Shown here one piece after another: positions 26,855 through 36,448 of a stretch of 64,000 bases of DNA. Source of the stretch: an uncultured Halomonas sp. (GTDB lineage Bacteria > Pseudomonadota > Gammaproteobacteria > Pseudomonadales > Halomonadaceae); the NCBI RefSeq assembly GCF_947500835.1, contig NZ_CANMTQ010000013.1, positions 58,566 to 122,565 of the forward strand, given 5' to 3'. Within the stretch, counting starts at the first letter, position 1. Each line of letters opens with the position of its first letter. The position numbers were made by a program, and so were the translations under genes. Below the pieces are notes generated by a model. The model did no database searches and had not been told where the DNA came from. It worked only from the letters and a program-made list of their open reading frames with translations.

Positions 26855-27892
26855 TTACAGGCCAGCGCCGGAACCCCCCATCACCCCATTACGCAGCGAC
26901 TGGGCCTTGTTCAATGAAGTGACAGCGTCCTCGGGAGAACCCGCCACCTCGCGCAGCGCACTCATCGACCCCAACAGCGCCGAGGCTTCGTAAGGCACGA
27001 GCACCTTTTCCCCCTCCTTCGCGATATTAGGCAGCGTCTTGATGTAGCTCTGGCCCAGCAGATAACCGATAACGGAACGCTTGTTCTCATCGGACTGACC
27101 GAGCGCCTCGAGTACCAGCGCGATCGAGCGCTTCTCCCCTTCGGCCCGCAGGATAGCTGACTCCTTGTCGCCCTGGGCGTTGAGAATGGCAGATTCACGT
27201 TGGCCCTGGGCCTTGGCGATCGCCGCTGACTTCTCGCCTTCTGCTTCCGTCACGGTGGCGCGTCGCTTACGTTCGGCGGCCATTTGCAGTCGCATGGCCT
27301 CTTCCACTTCCTCAGGCATGGAAATATCCTGCACCTCGACCCGGGAAATCTTCACTCCCCACTTGGAGGCGGGTTCCTCAAGCTCCGCCTGAATGGCGCT
27401 GTTGACCTCGGCACGGGACTCGAAAAGCTTGTCGAGTTCCATCTTGCCCACCACAGAACGCAAAGTGGTCTTGGCCAGCACCTCGACGGCCTGACTCATG
27501 TTTTCGACCTCATAAACCGCCCGTTTGGGATCGATGACCTGGAAATAGAGGGCGCCATTGATTCGCACCGTCACGTTGTCCGTGGTCACCACCGGCTGGC
27601 CGGGGAAGTCCATCACCGTTTCACGCCGATCGATACGCGTTTCTTCGCTGGTAATGGGAAAGTACTCATCGCCTTGGCGACGATACCGGATCATGGTGAT
27701 TGGGCGCGCCTGCTCGATGAAAGGAATGATGAGATTGATGCCGCTTTCCAGCGTCCGATGATAAGAGCCTAGACGTTCGATCACCATGACTTCGGATTGG
27801 CGAACGACGACCAATCCCTTGACCAGCATGAGGATAGCAATGGCCGATAGAATGACGGCCAGAATCAGGCCTGGAGAGATTCCCATATCCAT
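26855..27892 (-). CDS. SPFH/Band-7 stomatin-like protein
   Basis: 345-residue membrane-anchored protein of the stomatin/prohibitin/flotillin class, similar to E. coli QmcA. A single N-terminal transmembrane segment (residues about 7-27) is followed by the Band-7 domain (VVRQSEVMVIERLGSYHRT) and an Ala/Glu-rich coiled coil (ATVTEAEGEKSAAIAKAQG). The coil contains near-repeats of QRESAILNAQGDKESAIL. Its partner NfeD is encoded immediately upstream in the same direction. Such pairs form oligomeric rings in the membrane and are associated with membrane microdomains and quality control. Confidence 0.92.
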   Translation of the reverse strand: MDMGISPGLILAVILSAIAILMLVKGLVVVRQSEVMVIERLGSYHRTLESGINLIIPFIEQARPITMIRYRRQGDEYFPITSEETRIDRRETVMDFPGQPVVTTDNVTVRINGALYFQVIDPKRAVYEVENMSQAVEVLAKTTLRSVVGKMELDKLFESRAEVNSAIQAELEEPASKWGVKISRVEVQDISMPEEVEEAMRLQMAAERKRRATVTEAEGEKSAAIAKAQGQRESAILNAQGDKESAILRAEGEKRSIALVLEALGQSDENKRSVIGYLLGQSYIKTLPNIAKEGEKVLVPYEASALLGSMSALREVAGSPEDAVTSLNKAQSLRNGVMGGSGAGL

Positions 27893-27926
27893 TTAGATTT
27901 TCCTAAGATAGTGTAATTGAAAAGCG

Positions 27927-28370
27927 TTACTTCACGGCGGGTTTGACGACAGCCACTGTGCCTTCAAAACGCAGCAGCACGACTCGAATATTTTCTTCAG
28001 GGTCTCTTTCATCCTCAAAGCGGGCGCGATAGAGATCGCCATTGATCTTGACGCTGATCGCCTGATCGAAATCCCGTCGCGTGGTAAGGAAGTATTGACC
28101 GATCTCGGCCCCGGAACCGGTCGTGCCGTAGCGCACACCCTTTGGAGAAAAGCGGGGGCGGATGAGGCGAATGACGATGGGAATGAGCACCCCTGCCAAT
28201 AGCGCCAATGCGATGGCTTGTATCGTGAAGCCGAATCCGAGATATGCCACCACTCCGGCACCGGCTGCGGCGAACGCTAGCGCCAGCAATACCAGCGCTC
28301 CGGAGGTAAGTTCCAGCAGTCCCAATATCAATGCTAATGCCAACCAGCTATGTGCCACGGTCCATTGCAT
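27927..28370 (-). CDS. NfeD family membrane protein
   Basis: 147-residue short-form NfeD. Three or four N-terminal hydrophobic segments (WLALALILGLLELTSG onward) are followed by a C-terminal OB-fold domain (DQAISVKINGDLYRARFED and the terminal RFEGTVAVVKPAV). It is transcribed 34 bp before the Band-7 gene and is its expected partner. The serine protease domain of long NfeD proteins is absent, as usual for this subtype. Confidence 0.9.
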   Translation of the reverse strand: MQWTVAHSWLALALILGLLELTSGALVLLALAFAAAGAGVVAYLGFGFTIQAIALALLAGVLIPIVIRLIRPRFSPKGVRYGTTGSGAEIGQYFLTTRRDFDQAISVKINGDLYRARFEDERDPEENIRVVLLRFEGTVAVVKPAVK

Positions 28371-28488
28371 CCTGTGCTCTCTTTATTGCGGCCATGTTGA
28401 ATCCTATGATATCGGCAAGATGACTACTCGACTTAAGCAGACTCGCGCAAGGACAGCGCCTTGATCACGACAGCGATCCTGAACCTTC

Positions 28489-31400
28489 TTACAGCATATC
28501 GCCCGCTGCTTCATTCATCTCAACTCCCACCAGACTGACGCTGTCACTCATTGAAATATCATCGTCGCTGACTGAGAGCCCTCCATCGAAAACCGCTTCG
28601 ACGCCTTCGACAACGAACATGTTGTCGTTGTAGTCATAGTTGATGCCGGTGTAATCCATGACCCCCAGATAGGTATTGGGAATCACGTTGCCGTCCGCCT
28701 CCAAGGCCTGAAACATCCTCACGGTATAGCCGCGCTCGATACCTTCTGCATCAGCCGGTACCGTGCCGCCGCCAGAAGGGTTGAGAGAAGGATCCGTGGA
28801 CAGGTTGGCAACTTCGATACCGAAGATGTCGTTGCCAAGCCAGCCCTCCGGAATCTGCTCAGGGGTGATCGTCGCCGTGGCAAATTGACCATCACTCTCG
28901 GTGGGTAAAAGGGACTGGTTGTTGTCGCCGGCATGCTTGGACAGGATGATATCGGCATTCTTGTTGCCGGGATTGTGAATCCCCAGGGTCGCCCCGCCGT
29001 CACCATGGAAAGCGGCAATCTGAGTGATCTTGGCGGACTCGACGCCGTCCGCAATCTTCCAGTAGCGCGACAGCACTTCATCGTCGTTGACAGGGCGATA
29101 CAGATCGAAGTCGTCTAGCACCGATCTCTGCCCGCCACCCTGGGTGCTCAACCCTTCGATCGCGTTGCCGAAACCGAAGACCTCCCATACTTCGTTGATA
29201 TTGGGCTCCCAACCCCCTTCGTCCCGGGCCTGCCAGAAGCCCGCCAGTTGCACCTCGGCAACCGGTGTATCCGCGTCATTGGTAACCAATCGCAATGCAC
29301 CCCCGAAGACGCCATCATCCGCATTGTTAGTCGGCGGCGTATAGACGTCGCGATCGAAAAGAATCTCGACCGTGACAGACTCCCCTGCTTCCAGGGTCAA
29401 ATCGTTGAAGATATCCGGTTCTGTCAGCGCAAAGGGCCCGGTCAGTTCCGCCTCGATGATCGACAGTTTCGCGGTACCGATGTTGCTGATCACGACGCTA
29501 CCTCCCTCCTTGAAGTCGCGGTCCGGGTTCGAGGCGTTATTGTTCTCCAGATAGTTGAACTGCAGTCGATCGGGAAAATGGGCCGCATCGTTGCTCTGAA
29601 TGGCAATCTCCGCATTCGAATCGTCCGGTGTGCTGTCCTGGGGCTGCTGGAGGATTTGCAGCTGATCGATGTTGGGTCCGGTTGCCGCAACGGCCTGAAA
29701 GCGTACCGTATTGAGCCCCGAGACCAGTTCCGCCGGAATATTCAGCGTCTGCCAGATATTCCAGGCGTCGTCCTCAGTTGTTTCGCTGGGTGGGGTGAAG
29801 GCAAAGGTGCCGATACTGGCGCCATTGACGAACACTTCCAGCGGACGGCTAGCGTCCGAGCCATTGGCGTAGCGCACCTGAAGCACCGAATCGCCGGCCT
29901 GATCGCCAGACAACTCAAAGTCAAAGGTCAAAAAGTCCGCATTGGTAAAGCCAAAGTCTGCGTAGCCCCCGGCGATACTGTCCGTATCATCGGTATTGCC
30001 ATCGACGCCGAAAGACCCTGGCCGCAGACCGGTAGGCTGCAGCGACAGGCTCGACTCCGGGTTGGCCAGGGTACGAATTTCGATCTGCGCATCCTCGCCG
30101 TTGGCTATCGTGACCGAGGTGCCATCATCAGGAATATTGCCCTCGGCCTGGATGGTCAGAACCGGAACAAGCTCGCCATTATCGTCATCGTCTGGCCCGT
30201 CGATCACGCGGCCCGGGGTCGGATCAAGACGCAGGATTTGACTCTGGCCGTTGTTTCGATTCAGGGTCAAGAGATAAAGCTGGCCGGTCGCCGGGTTCTC
30301 GATGATATCCAGCGGATCGATATAGCTGATCACGTTACCCTCCATATCCCGCAGCACGTCATCACCAATGACGTTGCCATCGGCATCGAGGGTGATCGAA
30401 CGAATGTCGTCGCCACCGGAGTACTCGGCGAACAACAGGTTACCTTGCAGGTTGCCGCCGAATACGCCGCTTGTGTATTCCGTCGCGCCATTGGGTGAGC
30501 GGTTCTCGCCTAGGGAGTAGGCCTCCTCGATGCGATAGTTGGCGTCCGGCTCTATCCCTGCCGAGTACCTGTCTACCTGGTTGATGTCGTTATCCGGCGT
30601 CGGGTTGCCGCCGTTGAGAATGTATTCGCCCCGCAGCTTGTTCGGGTGCCCGTAATAACCGCCTTCCTGAACCTTGAACAGGTAGTCGTCCTGCTTTTCG
30701 ACGCCTTCAAAAAACTCGTTTTCAGGCGTGGCGGGATCGTCCGGCGTGTTACCGCCTGCGGCGGAACCGTTGGTGGGCACGTAAAGCGATCCATTGGAGT
30801 GCCAGACCAGATCGTAGGCGTTGCGCGTACCGGTAGCGAAGAGCTTGACCACCGCATCATCGGCAAACGGGTCGTAGAAGCGCTCGAGGATATTGCCGGC
30901 GCCGTCCTGCACTGTGGCGGTGCCATTTTCGGCAAAGACCAGGAACTGGCCGTTATCCATAGGAATAGGCCCATTCTTGGGATAACCATCGGGATCATCG
31001 AAGCGGCGATTGAACCCATCGCTGGGTAGTGGCTCCGTGGAGACATCGAAGCCCCCTTCCGGTGCGTTTCGCGTAGGATCGATCTCCATGACCGAGGCGT
31101 TCAGCAAGCGTTCCGGGCGTTCGCCCCAGGCGCTATCCGGCTCGCCCATGGCGGTATTGGAGCCCTGGATCAAGTACAGCAGATGCGACGGCACTTCCGG
31201 GTTGATCGCGGCGTCATAATCCGGATTGGCTCGAAACTCAAGGCTATTGGTGACGTGATCGCCGTTCGAGCGCGGTAGCCCTGTGATGTAGGTTTCCGCC
31301 GTGCCGGTAAAATCGTTTCCTTCTCCAAGCGTGATCTTGCTTACACGCCCGCTGAAGTCCGGCACGCCATTGTCTCGACCGGTCAGTGGAATGGGATAGT

Positions 31401-33420
31401 TGTCGCTGACCCAGAGAACGTTGGAATCCCTGGGATCGAAGGCAAGCCCTATGATGCCGCGGTTCTGTTCCACGCCCGGCTGGTCGAAGTAGTCCAACGA
31501 CAGGACCTGCTCGTTGGACAATCCACCGGTGATCGGATCCACATCGTAACGCTTGATATCTCCGGTGATGGTGGCGATATACATCTTCGTGCCGTCCGGC
31601 GAGATCTCCAGGGAAGTGAAACCAAAGGCCCCATCCGCCGCACCATTCAACTCGATGACATCCTTGAAGGCTACTTCTCGCGCCACGACTGCCAGCGCTT
31701 CGCCGGTGACGAAGGTATTGGTGAATTTCTGGAATTCCCGGGTTGGCGCATCAGGATTGTCGTTATCGCCACGATCCTTGAAACCGTCGATTGTCAGCGT
31801 GTAGCTGGTGAACTTCTTGAGCCCGCCGATGGGCGAGACGGTCAATGAATCGAAGCCTCCAGTGGTATTGACGTTGAATGTCACCTCTTCGCCACTGAGA
31901 GTCTCGAACAACCGCACCGACCCATCCTCAAGACTCTCTAACAAGGCGCCGCCGCGGCCATCCACTACGGAGATGCCCAGGAAAATATCCGAGTTCGGAT
32001 CGACCCCTACCGGTGCGCTACCGTCCAGGGGATCGAGATCGACTGAAATTTCATTCGCACCTACCCCCGCAATCGCTCTCGGGTCGGTAAAGAAGGCATA
32101 GTCTTCCGGAGCATCACGGTCATCCTCCGGGGTGAGATCCGGCAGCACCTGAATTTCCAGGTACTGAATCTCGGTATTGGCACTATCCATGCCGATGGAA
32201 TCGAGGGTCAAACGACCATCGGTGACCTGTACGACTCTGGTCACCAGATCAGAGCGGAAACCTTCAGTATCATCAGATGGATTGTCATCTGCCGGAAAGT
32301 CATCAGGACGAAACGGCGTGAACGGGTCGTTGAACAACTCATCTTCGGCATTGAGCACGTAATTGCTGTCAAACGGCCCCGAAGCATCACCGATCGAAGC
32401 GGTAACCTCATAAAAGCCGTTTTCAAGCTCGATCTCCCAACCGGCTTTCTCGGCGTAGCTTGGCAACGCAAAGTGTGCATAGGTGCCCTGCCGCGGATCG
32501 AGCCCGGCAATGTCGTCGGTGCGATTATTGACGGCGACACTTGACTGATCATTGATGGCCAAGGGCGTGGTGCCGTTGTCAGTTCCATCGGCAATCGATG
32601 TTTCGCTGACCCAACCGTACTGGTGAATCTGGCCATCGACTTCAATGGACTGCTCGCCAAAGGCCAGGCCGGTATCCGCCACATAGCCGTTCGGCGTAGC
32701 AACGTCATCCGGCTGGAAGTTGACCTTGACCGTGAAGCGCTCACCGGGTTCAGATATCGGCTCTTCTGGTGGTGACGTGATATTTCGACTGACCGACAAT
32801 CTGTCGATGTTAGGGCCGTTATCACTTAGGTTCTGCAGGCGAAGGGTGTTGCTGCCGGCGGCAAGTTCGAGATCAATGGTCGCATCGGTCCAGTTCAGCC
32901 AGCCTGCGTCACCCGCACCGGTTCCAGGAAAAACCATCGTGCCCTGGGAGGCGCCGCCCACCAGGATATCCATCGGGCGATCGACCTGAGCCTTGGCACC
33001 ATTGGCATAGCGTACGCTCAGGGTATAAGCACCCGCTTCTTCGACGCTGACATTAAATAAAGCCGCATCGCCGATATCTGCACCCAAATCCAGATAGCCG
33101 TTACCGGTGTAGCCATCCCAGAGACCATCAGCACCAGTGCCAGGGTTGCTTTCCGGATTGCCGGCATCGCGTACCACGGTATCCGGGTTTTCCTCGTTTT
33201 CCTCGATCGTCAGCGCTTCACCCTGAATCTCAAACAGAAAGGGGTCTTCAATAGTCTCGTCACTTTCGGCTAGCGCCCAGGTACCCGTCTGCGCCACACC
33301 GATATCTAAATTGATCGCATCAGCCGCCGTGTCACCAAAATCGACGACACTATCTTTGTTCTCTTCCAGACTGTTTACTCGCACACCAGTCGATGTATCG
33401 ATGCGTGAAATGGAAACCAT
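28489..33420 (-). CDS. giant acidic multidomain protein with beta-propeller and carbohydrate-binding modules
   Basis: 1643 residues, rich in Asp/Glu/Asn/Gly, with no N-terminal signal peptide. In order I see a CBM6/35-like module (about 67-213, ending PNIDRLSVSRN), a malectin-like module (229-442), an Ig-like region (450-580), and a sorbosone-dehydrogenase/NHL-type six-bladed propeller (585-1085; TSLEISPDGTKMYIAT, GIIGLAFDPRDSN, ATGTRNAYDLVWHSNGSLY). A second CBM (1100-1255, ending PNIDQLQILQQ) and a beta-rich C-terminal domain follow. The absence of a Sec signal and the divergent HlyD gene suggest type I secretion. No RTX GGxGxD repeats were found. Possibly an extracellular sugar-binding or dehydrogenase-like protein; unproven. 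Confidence 0.75.
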   Translation of the reverse strand: MVSISRIDTSTGVRVNSLEENKDSVVDFGDTAADAINLDIGVAQTGTWALAESDETIEDPFLFEIQGEALTIEENEENPDTVVRDAGNPESNPGTGADGLWDGYTGNGYLDLGADIGDAALFNVSVEEAGAYTLSVRYANGAKAQVDRPMDILVGGASQGTMVFPGTGAGDAGWLNWTDATIDLELAAGSNTLRLQNLSDNGPNIDRLSVSRNITSPPEEPISEPGERFTVKVNFQPDDVATPNGYVADTGLAFGEQSIEVDGQIHQYGWVSETSIADGTDNGTTPLAINDQSSVAVNNRTDDIAGLDPRQGTYAHFALPSYAEKAGWEIELENGFYEVTASIGDASGPFDSNYVLNAEDELFNDPFTPFRPDDFPADDNPSDDTEGFRSDLVTRVVQVTDGRLTLDSIGMDSANTEIQYLEIQVLPDLTPEDDRDAPEDYAFFTDPRAIAGVGANEISVDLDPLDGSAPVGVDPNSDIFLGISVVDGRGGALLESLEDGSVRLFETLSGEEVTFNVNTTGGFDSLTVSPIGGLKKFTSYTLTIDGFKDRGDNDNPDAPTREFQKFTNTFVTGEALAVVAREVAFKDVIELNGAADGAFGFTSLEISPDGTKMYIATITGDIKRYDVDPITGGLSNEQVLSLDYFDQPGVEQNRGIIGLAFDPRDSNVLWVSDNYPIPLTGRDNGVPDFSGRVSKITLGEGNDFTGTAETYITGLPRSNGDHVTNSLEFRANPDYDAAINPEVPSHLLYLIQGSNTAMGEPDSAWGERPERLLNASVMEIDPTRNAPEGGFDVSTEPLPSDGFNRRFDDPDGYPKNGPIPMDNGQFLVFAENGTATVQDGAGNILERFYDPFADDAVVKLFATGTRNAYDLVWHSNGSLYVPTNGSAAGGNTPDDPATPENEFFEGVEKQDDYLFKVQEGGYYGHPNKLRGEYILNGGNPTPDNDINQVDRYSAGIEPDANYRIEEAYSLGENRSPNGATEYTSGVFGGNLQGNLLFAEYSGGDDIRSITLDADGNVIGDDVLRDMEGNVISYIDPLDIIENPATGQLYLLTLNRNNGQSQILRLDPTPGRVIDGPDDDDNGELVPVLTIQAEGNIPDDGTSVTIANGEDAQIEIRTLANPESSLSLQPTGLRPGSFGVDGNTDDTDSIAGGYADFGFTNADFLTFDFELSGDQAGDSVLQVRYANGSDASRPLEVFVNGASIGTFAFTPPSETTEDDAWNIWQTLNIPAELVSGLNTVRFQAVAATGPNIDQLQILQQPQDSTPDDSNAEIAIQSNDAAHFPDRLQFNYLENNNASNPDRDFKEGGSVVISNIGTAKLSIIEAELTGPFALTEPDIFNDLTLEAGESVTVEILFDRDVYTPPTNNADDGVFGGALRLVTNDADTPVAEVQLAGFWQARDEGGWEPNINEVWEVFGFGNAIEGLSTQGGGQRSVLDDFDLYRPVNDDEVLSRYWKIADGVESAKITQIAAFHGDGGATLGIHNPGNKNADIILSKHAGDNNQSLLPTESDGQFATATITPEQIPEGWLGNDIFGIEVANLSTDPSLNPSGGGTVPADAEGIERGYTVRMFQALEADGNVIPNTYLGVMDYTGINYDYNDNMFVVEGVEAVFDGGLSVSDDDISMSDSVSLVGVEMNEAAGDML

Positions 33421-33910
33421 CAGCTACCTCACGGAATCTATTTTTTATAAAACGCTTTTATGTGCCGCTTGCCGTGGAGGCTCGGGCAGTATCGTTGCTA
33501 CGTTTGATCAATGAGCATGAATCTTATTACGTCCCTTAATAATACTTGGAATTCAGTTTCTTAAGAAAAAATGACCACTGGAACAAAACCAGTCACACGA
33601 AAATATTTGCAGCATCATCGCTCATGTTACTAATCTTTTTAGTATTAAATTTATAATAATAATGTTTGAATAAAATTTAAATAAGCAAAAAAATAGTTTT
33701 AATTGTTAATCAGCACCGGCATGCATTACGTAACACTCACAGTTTGGCTGTATCATTCATCAAAATAGTACTCACGTCATCGATATTGATCCTGTCAAGG
33801 TGACGGGAATAGGGAATGGCGCGTAACGCCTTCCTGAGTCGCAAGCATTGGTAGGATATTTCAAGCATCAAAAACACACGCCCTTTTGCCGAGACCCAGG
33901 AGCCCAGTAC
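33421..33910. other. 490-bp AT-rich divergent spacer
   Basis: No gene is supported here. The stretch 33540-33720 is strikingly AT-rich compared with its surroundings, with many A/T runs, and lies between the giant protein gene and hlyD. It probably holds both promoters and may be a target for H-NS-like silencing. No clear palindromic operator was identified. Confidence 0.5.
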
Positions 33911-35296
33911 ATGAGCGACGACGACAAGCATAACGCTGCTGATTTCATTCCCGCCGAGGCGCCGACAACGCATGCTGACGCAGAGCCAACCGCTGCCCGG
34001 CCTGCAGCGCTCCCTACGCAAGATACGGGCTATCGCCGTCTAGGCCTGTTGTTACTGCTTCTGGGTTTTGTCGGCTTCGGGGGTTGGGCCATGACTGCTA
34101 ATCTGGCGGTTGCCGTGGTGGCGCCGGGTGCGGTGTCGGTGGAGACATCGAAGAAGACCGTGCAGCATTTCGAGGGCGGCATCGTCAAGGAAATTCGGGT
34201 GAGGGACGGCGATCGTATCGATGCCGGAACGATACTGATGGTGCTCGACGACACCCAGTCCCGCTCTCGACTCAAGATCGCCGAATCTGAGTATCATATT
34301 GCTCGCGCCAGCCTGATCCGCTTGATGGCAGAACAGTCCGGCAAGCAGAGCCTGAGATTTCCCGAGGAGCTGTTGAACGCCGATTCACAACGGGTTCAAG
34401 CGGTGCTCAGCGTGCAGCAGCGCCTGTTCGAAGCGCGACGCGAATCGCTCCAGGGAACGCTGGCAGCCCTTGATGAACAGGTCGTACAGATGCGAGAACA
34501 GATTGCGGGGCTTGAAACCACCAAAACGATCAACCTCTCGCGCATTCGCTCTCTCACCGACGAGGCAGGCAATCACCGTTCGCTGTTCAAGGAAGGGCTG
34601 GGCAATAACCAGAGACTGCGCGAACTCGAACGTCAGGTGCTGCAATTTCAAGGTGAAAACACCCAGTACGACTCTGACATTGCACGCCTGAAATCACAGA
34701 TCATCGAGAATCGCCTGCAGAAGGAGATCCGTCGTCAGGAATTTCAGAGGGATATCGGCGAGCGATTGCGCGAGGCCCAATCGACGATCGCCGACAGCGG
34801 TGAGCGTATCACGGCCCTTGGGGACCAGGTACGCCGCACCCATATTCTGGCACCGGTTTCCGGCACGGTGGTCGGCCTGCAGATTCATACGCTGGGGGCA
34901 GTGGTTCGCTCCGGCGATCCGCTGATGGACATCGTGCCGTCCGGAGAGGACTTTATTGTCGAGGCAAGAGTGCCGGATGGCGATATCGATAATATTTATG
35001 CTGGCCTGCAGGCCGAGATTCGTTTCAGTGCCTTCAACCAGCGGCTATCCAACGTCATCGACGGCGAAATCGTGCATGTGTCCGCGGATAGCTTCGAGGA
35101 TGAAGTCACCCGAACCCGCTATTACAAGGCCAAGGTAAAGGTTACAGAGCGTGGCATGGCCAACATGACCGATACCATGCAGCTCCTGGCAGGCATGCCC
35201 GCGGAGGTGATGATTCGCACCGGCGAACGAACCTTCGCAAGTTATATCACAAAACCTCTCGGCGACATGCTGGCTCGCGCAATACAGGAAGAGTGA
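33911..35296 (+). CDS. HlyD-family periplasmic adaptor (type I secretion)
   Basis: 461-residue membrane fusion protein. An acidic cytoplasmic tail (residues 1-40) is followed by one transmembrane segment (about 43-62), a lipoyl half-motif (VSVETSKKTVQHFEGGIVKEIRV), a long alpha-helical hairpin (about 150-300) and the second lipoyl half with a beta-barrel (ILAPVSGTVVGLQIHTLGAVV). ATG 33911 was chosen for its AGGAG and acidic N-terminus. It normally works with an inner-membrane ABC ATPase and TolC; neither gene is nearby, so partners must be encoded elsewhere or be lost. Divergent from the giant protein, its likely cargo. Confidence 0.88.
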   Translation: MSDDDKHNAADFIPAEAPTTHADAEPTAARPAALPTQDTGYRRLGLLLLLLGFVGFGGWAMTANLAVAVVAPGAVSVETSKKTVQHFEGGIVKEIRVRDGDRIDAGTILMVLDDTQSRSRLKIAESEYHIARASLIRLMAEQSGKQSLRFPEELLNADSQRVQAVLSVQQRLFEARRESLQGTLAALDEQVVQMREQIAGLETTKTINLSRIRSLTDEAGNHRSLFKEGLGNNQRLRELERQVLQFQGENTQYDSDIARLKSQIIENRLQKEIRRQEFQRDIGERLREAQSTIADSGERITALGDQVRRTHILAPVSGTVVGLQIHTLGAVVRSGDPLMDIVPSGEDFIVEARVPDGDIDNIYAGLQAEIRFSAFNQRLSNVIDGEIVHVSADSFEDEVTRTRYYKAKVKVTERGMANMTDTMQLLAGMPAEVMIRTGERTFASYITKPLGDMLARAIQEE

Positions 35297-35441
35297 CGTC
35301 AAACGACTTCATCGGAAAACAGCATGGACTGCCCTTGTCTGTTGCAGACTGGGCAAGTAACCAATCTTGTACTTCAGCTTTCCAGCACAGTATAGGTTCA
35401 GGCAGGATAAGCGCAGAATTTCGTGATCAGAGCCTTCTTGT

Positions 35442-36341
35442 ATGTCCTTTTGCATCAGCATCGTCGCCCCTGCTTCCTATACTGACCCAAGAACCATCGA
35501 TGCCGCTGCCGTGGCGCTCGAACAACTGGGCATCGAGGCTCGAATACCTACCGGGCTGCAATCACCGGAACGCTATCTTGCGGGCAACATGACGCATCGC
35601 CTGGAAGGGCTTTACGACGCCTATGCGGACCCTGACACCCAGGCGGTCTGGGCGGTGCGCGGCGGCTACGGCTGCGCTCAGTTGATCGAACACCTCGACT
35701 GGCCGCGATTGTCCTCTGCCAAACCCCTGATCGGCTACTCCGATATCACCGTATTGCTGGATCAATGCTATCGGCAGGGCTTGCCAGCCATTCATGGCCC
35801 GGTCATGAAGGAAGCAGCCTTGATGCAGCACGAATCCATGGAGCAGCGCCAGGTCGCCCGATGCCAGATCGAAGAGCTGATGGCGTTGTTGCAGAACGGC
35901 ACCTCCGCTCCTTTTCCATTGAAACAACATGATGCCGGCAGCGCTTCTTCCCGAGAAACCAACCTCGAGGGGCCAGTGGTGGGCGGCAATCTGATGACGC
36001 TTGCCTGCGTTGCCGGAACACCGCTTCAGTTCAAGGCGCCCCCGAGCGCCCTGGTGATTCTCGAGGATGTCGGCGAGCCCTACTATCGCCTTGAGCGCGC
36101 CCTGTGGCAGCTGGTTTATTCCGGCGCTTTCGATCAGGCCGGTGCGATCTGCCTGGGTACTTTCGAGGGCTGCTCCCCCTACGGCGACACGCCTCTCGAA
36201 GCGATCTTCGCCGAGGTGCTTCGCCCGCTTTCACTGCCGCTTTTCAGCGGCCTGCCGGTAGGCCATGGGATGCATAACCGTCCCTGGCGCTATGGAACGC
36301 AAGGTCGTATCGCCAATGGCCATCTTGAACTAAAGGGTTAG
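35442..36341 (+). CDS. ldcA: muramoyltetrapeptide LD-carboxypeptidase (S66 family)
   Basis: 299-residue serine peptidase of family S66 that removes the terminal D-Ala from recycled murein tetrapeptide in the cytoplasm. The nucleophile serine is in PLIGYSDITVLL, a glutamate region is in LVILEDVGEPYYRLERAL, and the histidine is in PVGHGMHNRPW. Length matches LdcA (304 in E. coli). It lies just upstream of the dpp operon in the same direction; murein peptides are among substrates of Dpp/Opp systems, so the neighbourhood is coherent with peptide recycling. Confidence 0.9.
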   Translation: MSFCISIVAPASYTDPRTIDAAAVALEQLGIEARIPTGLQSPERYLAGNMTHRLEGLYDAYADPDTQAVWAVRGGYGCAQLIEHLDWPRLSSAKPLIGYSDITVLLDQCYRQGLPAIHGPVMKEAALMQHESMEQRQVARCQIEELMALLQNGTSAPFPLKQHDAGSASSRETNLEGPVVGGNLMTLACVAGTPLQFKAPPSALVILEDVGEPYYRLERALWQLVYSGAFDQAGAICLGTFEGCSPYGDTPLEAIFAEVLRPLSLPLFSGLPVGHGMHNRPWRYGTQGRIANGHLELKG

Positions 36342-36448
36342 TTGATCAAACGCTCGTTGGAGCCTCACACTACCGCCATGGCGCAGTGCCGAAGCGTGCT
36401 TGATTTCGGGCTGTGCCAATCCCTTACGTACCCTGCAGGAGAGTAACA

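Noticed and set aside
29248..30498. 416-codon plus-strand open frame inside the giant gene region
   Set aside because: The opposite strand encodes a continuous multidomain protein; this frame is a shadow.
33720..33734. A further partial match to the proposed ebo operator (GTTACGTAATGCATG on the minus strand)
   Set aside because: Only about 10 of 15 positions agree, the centre is off, and it is far from the ebo locus.
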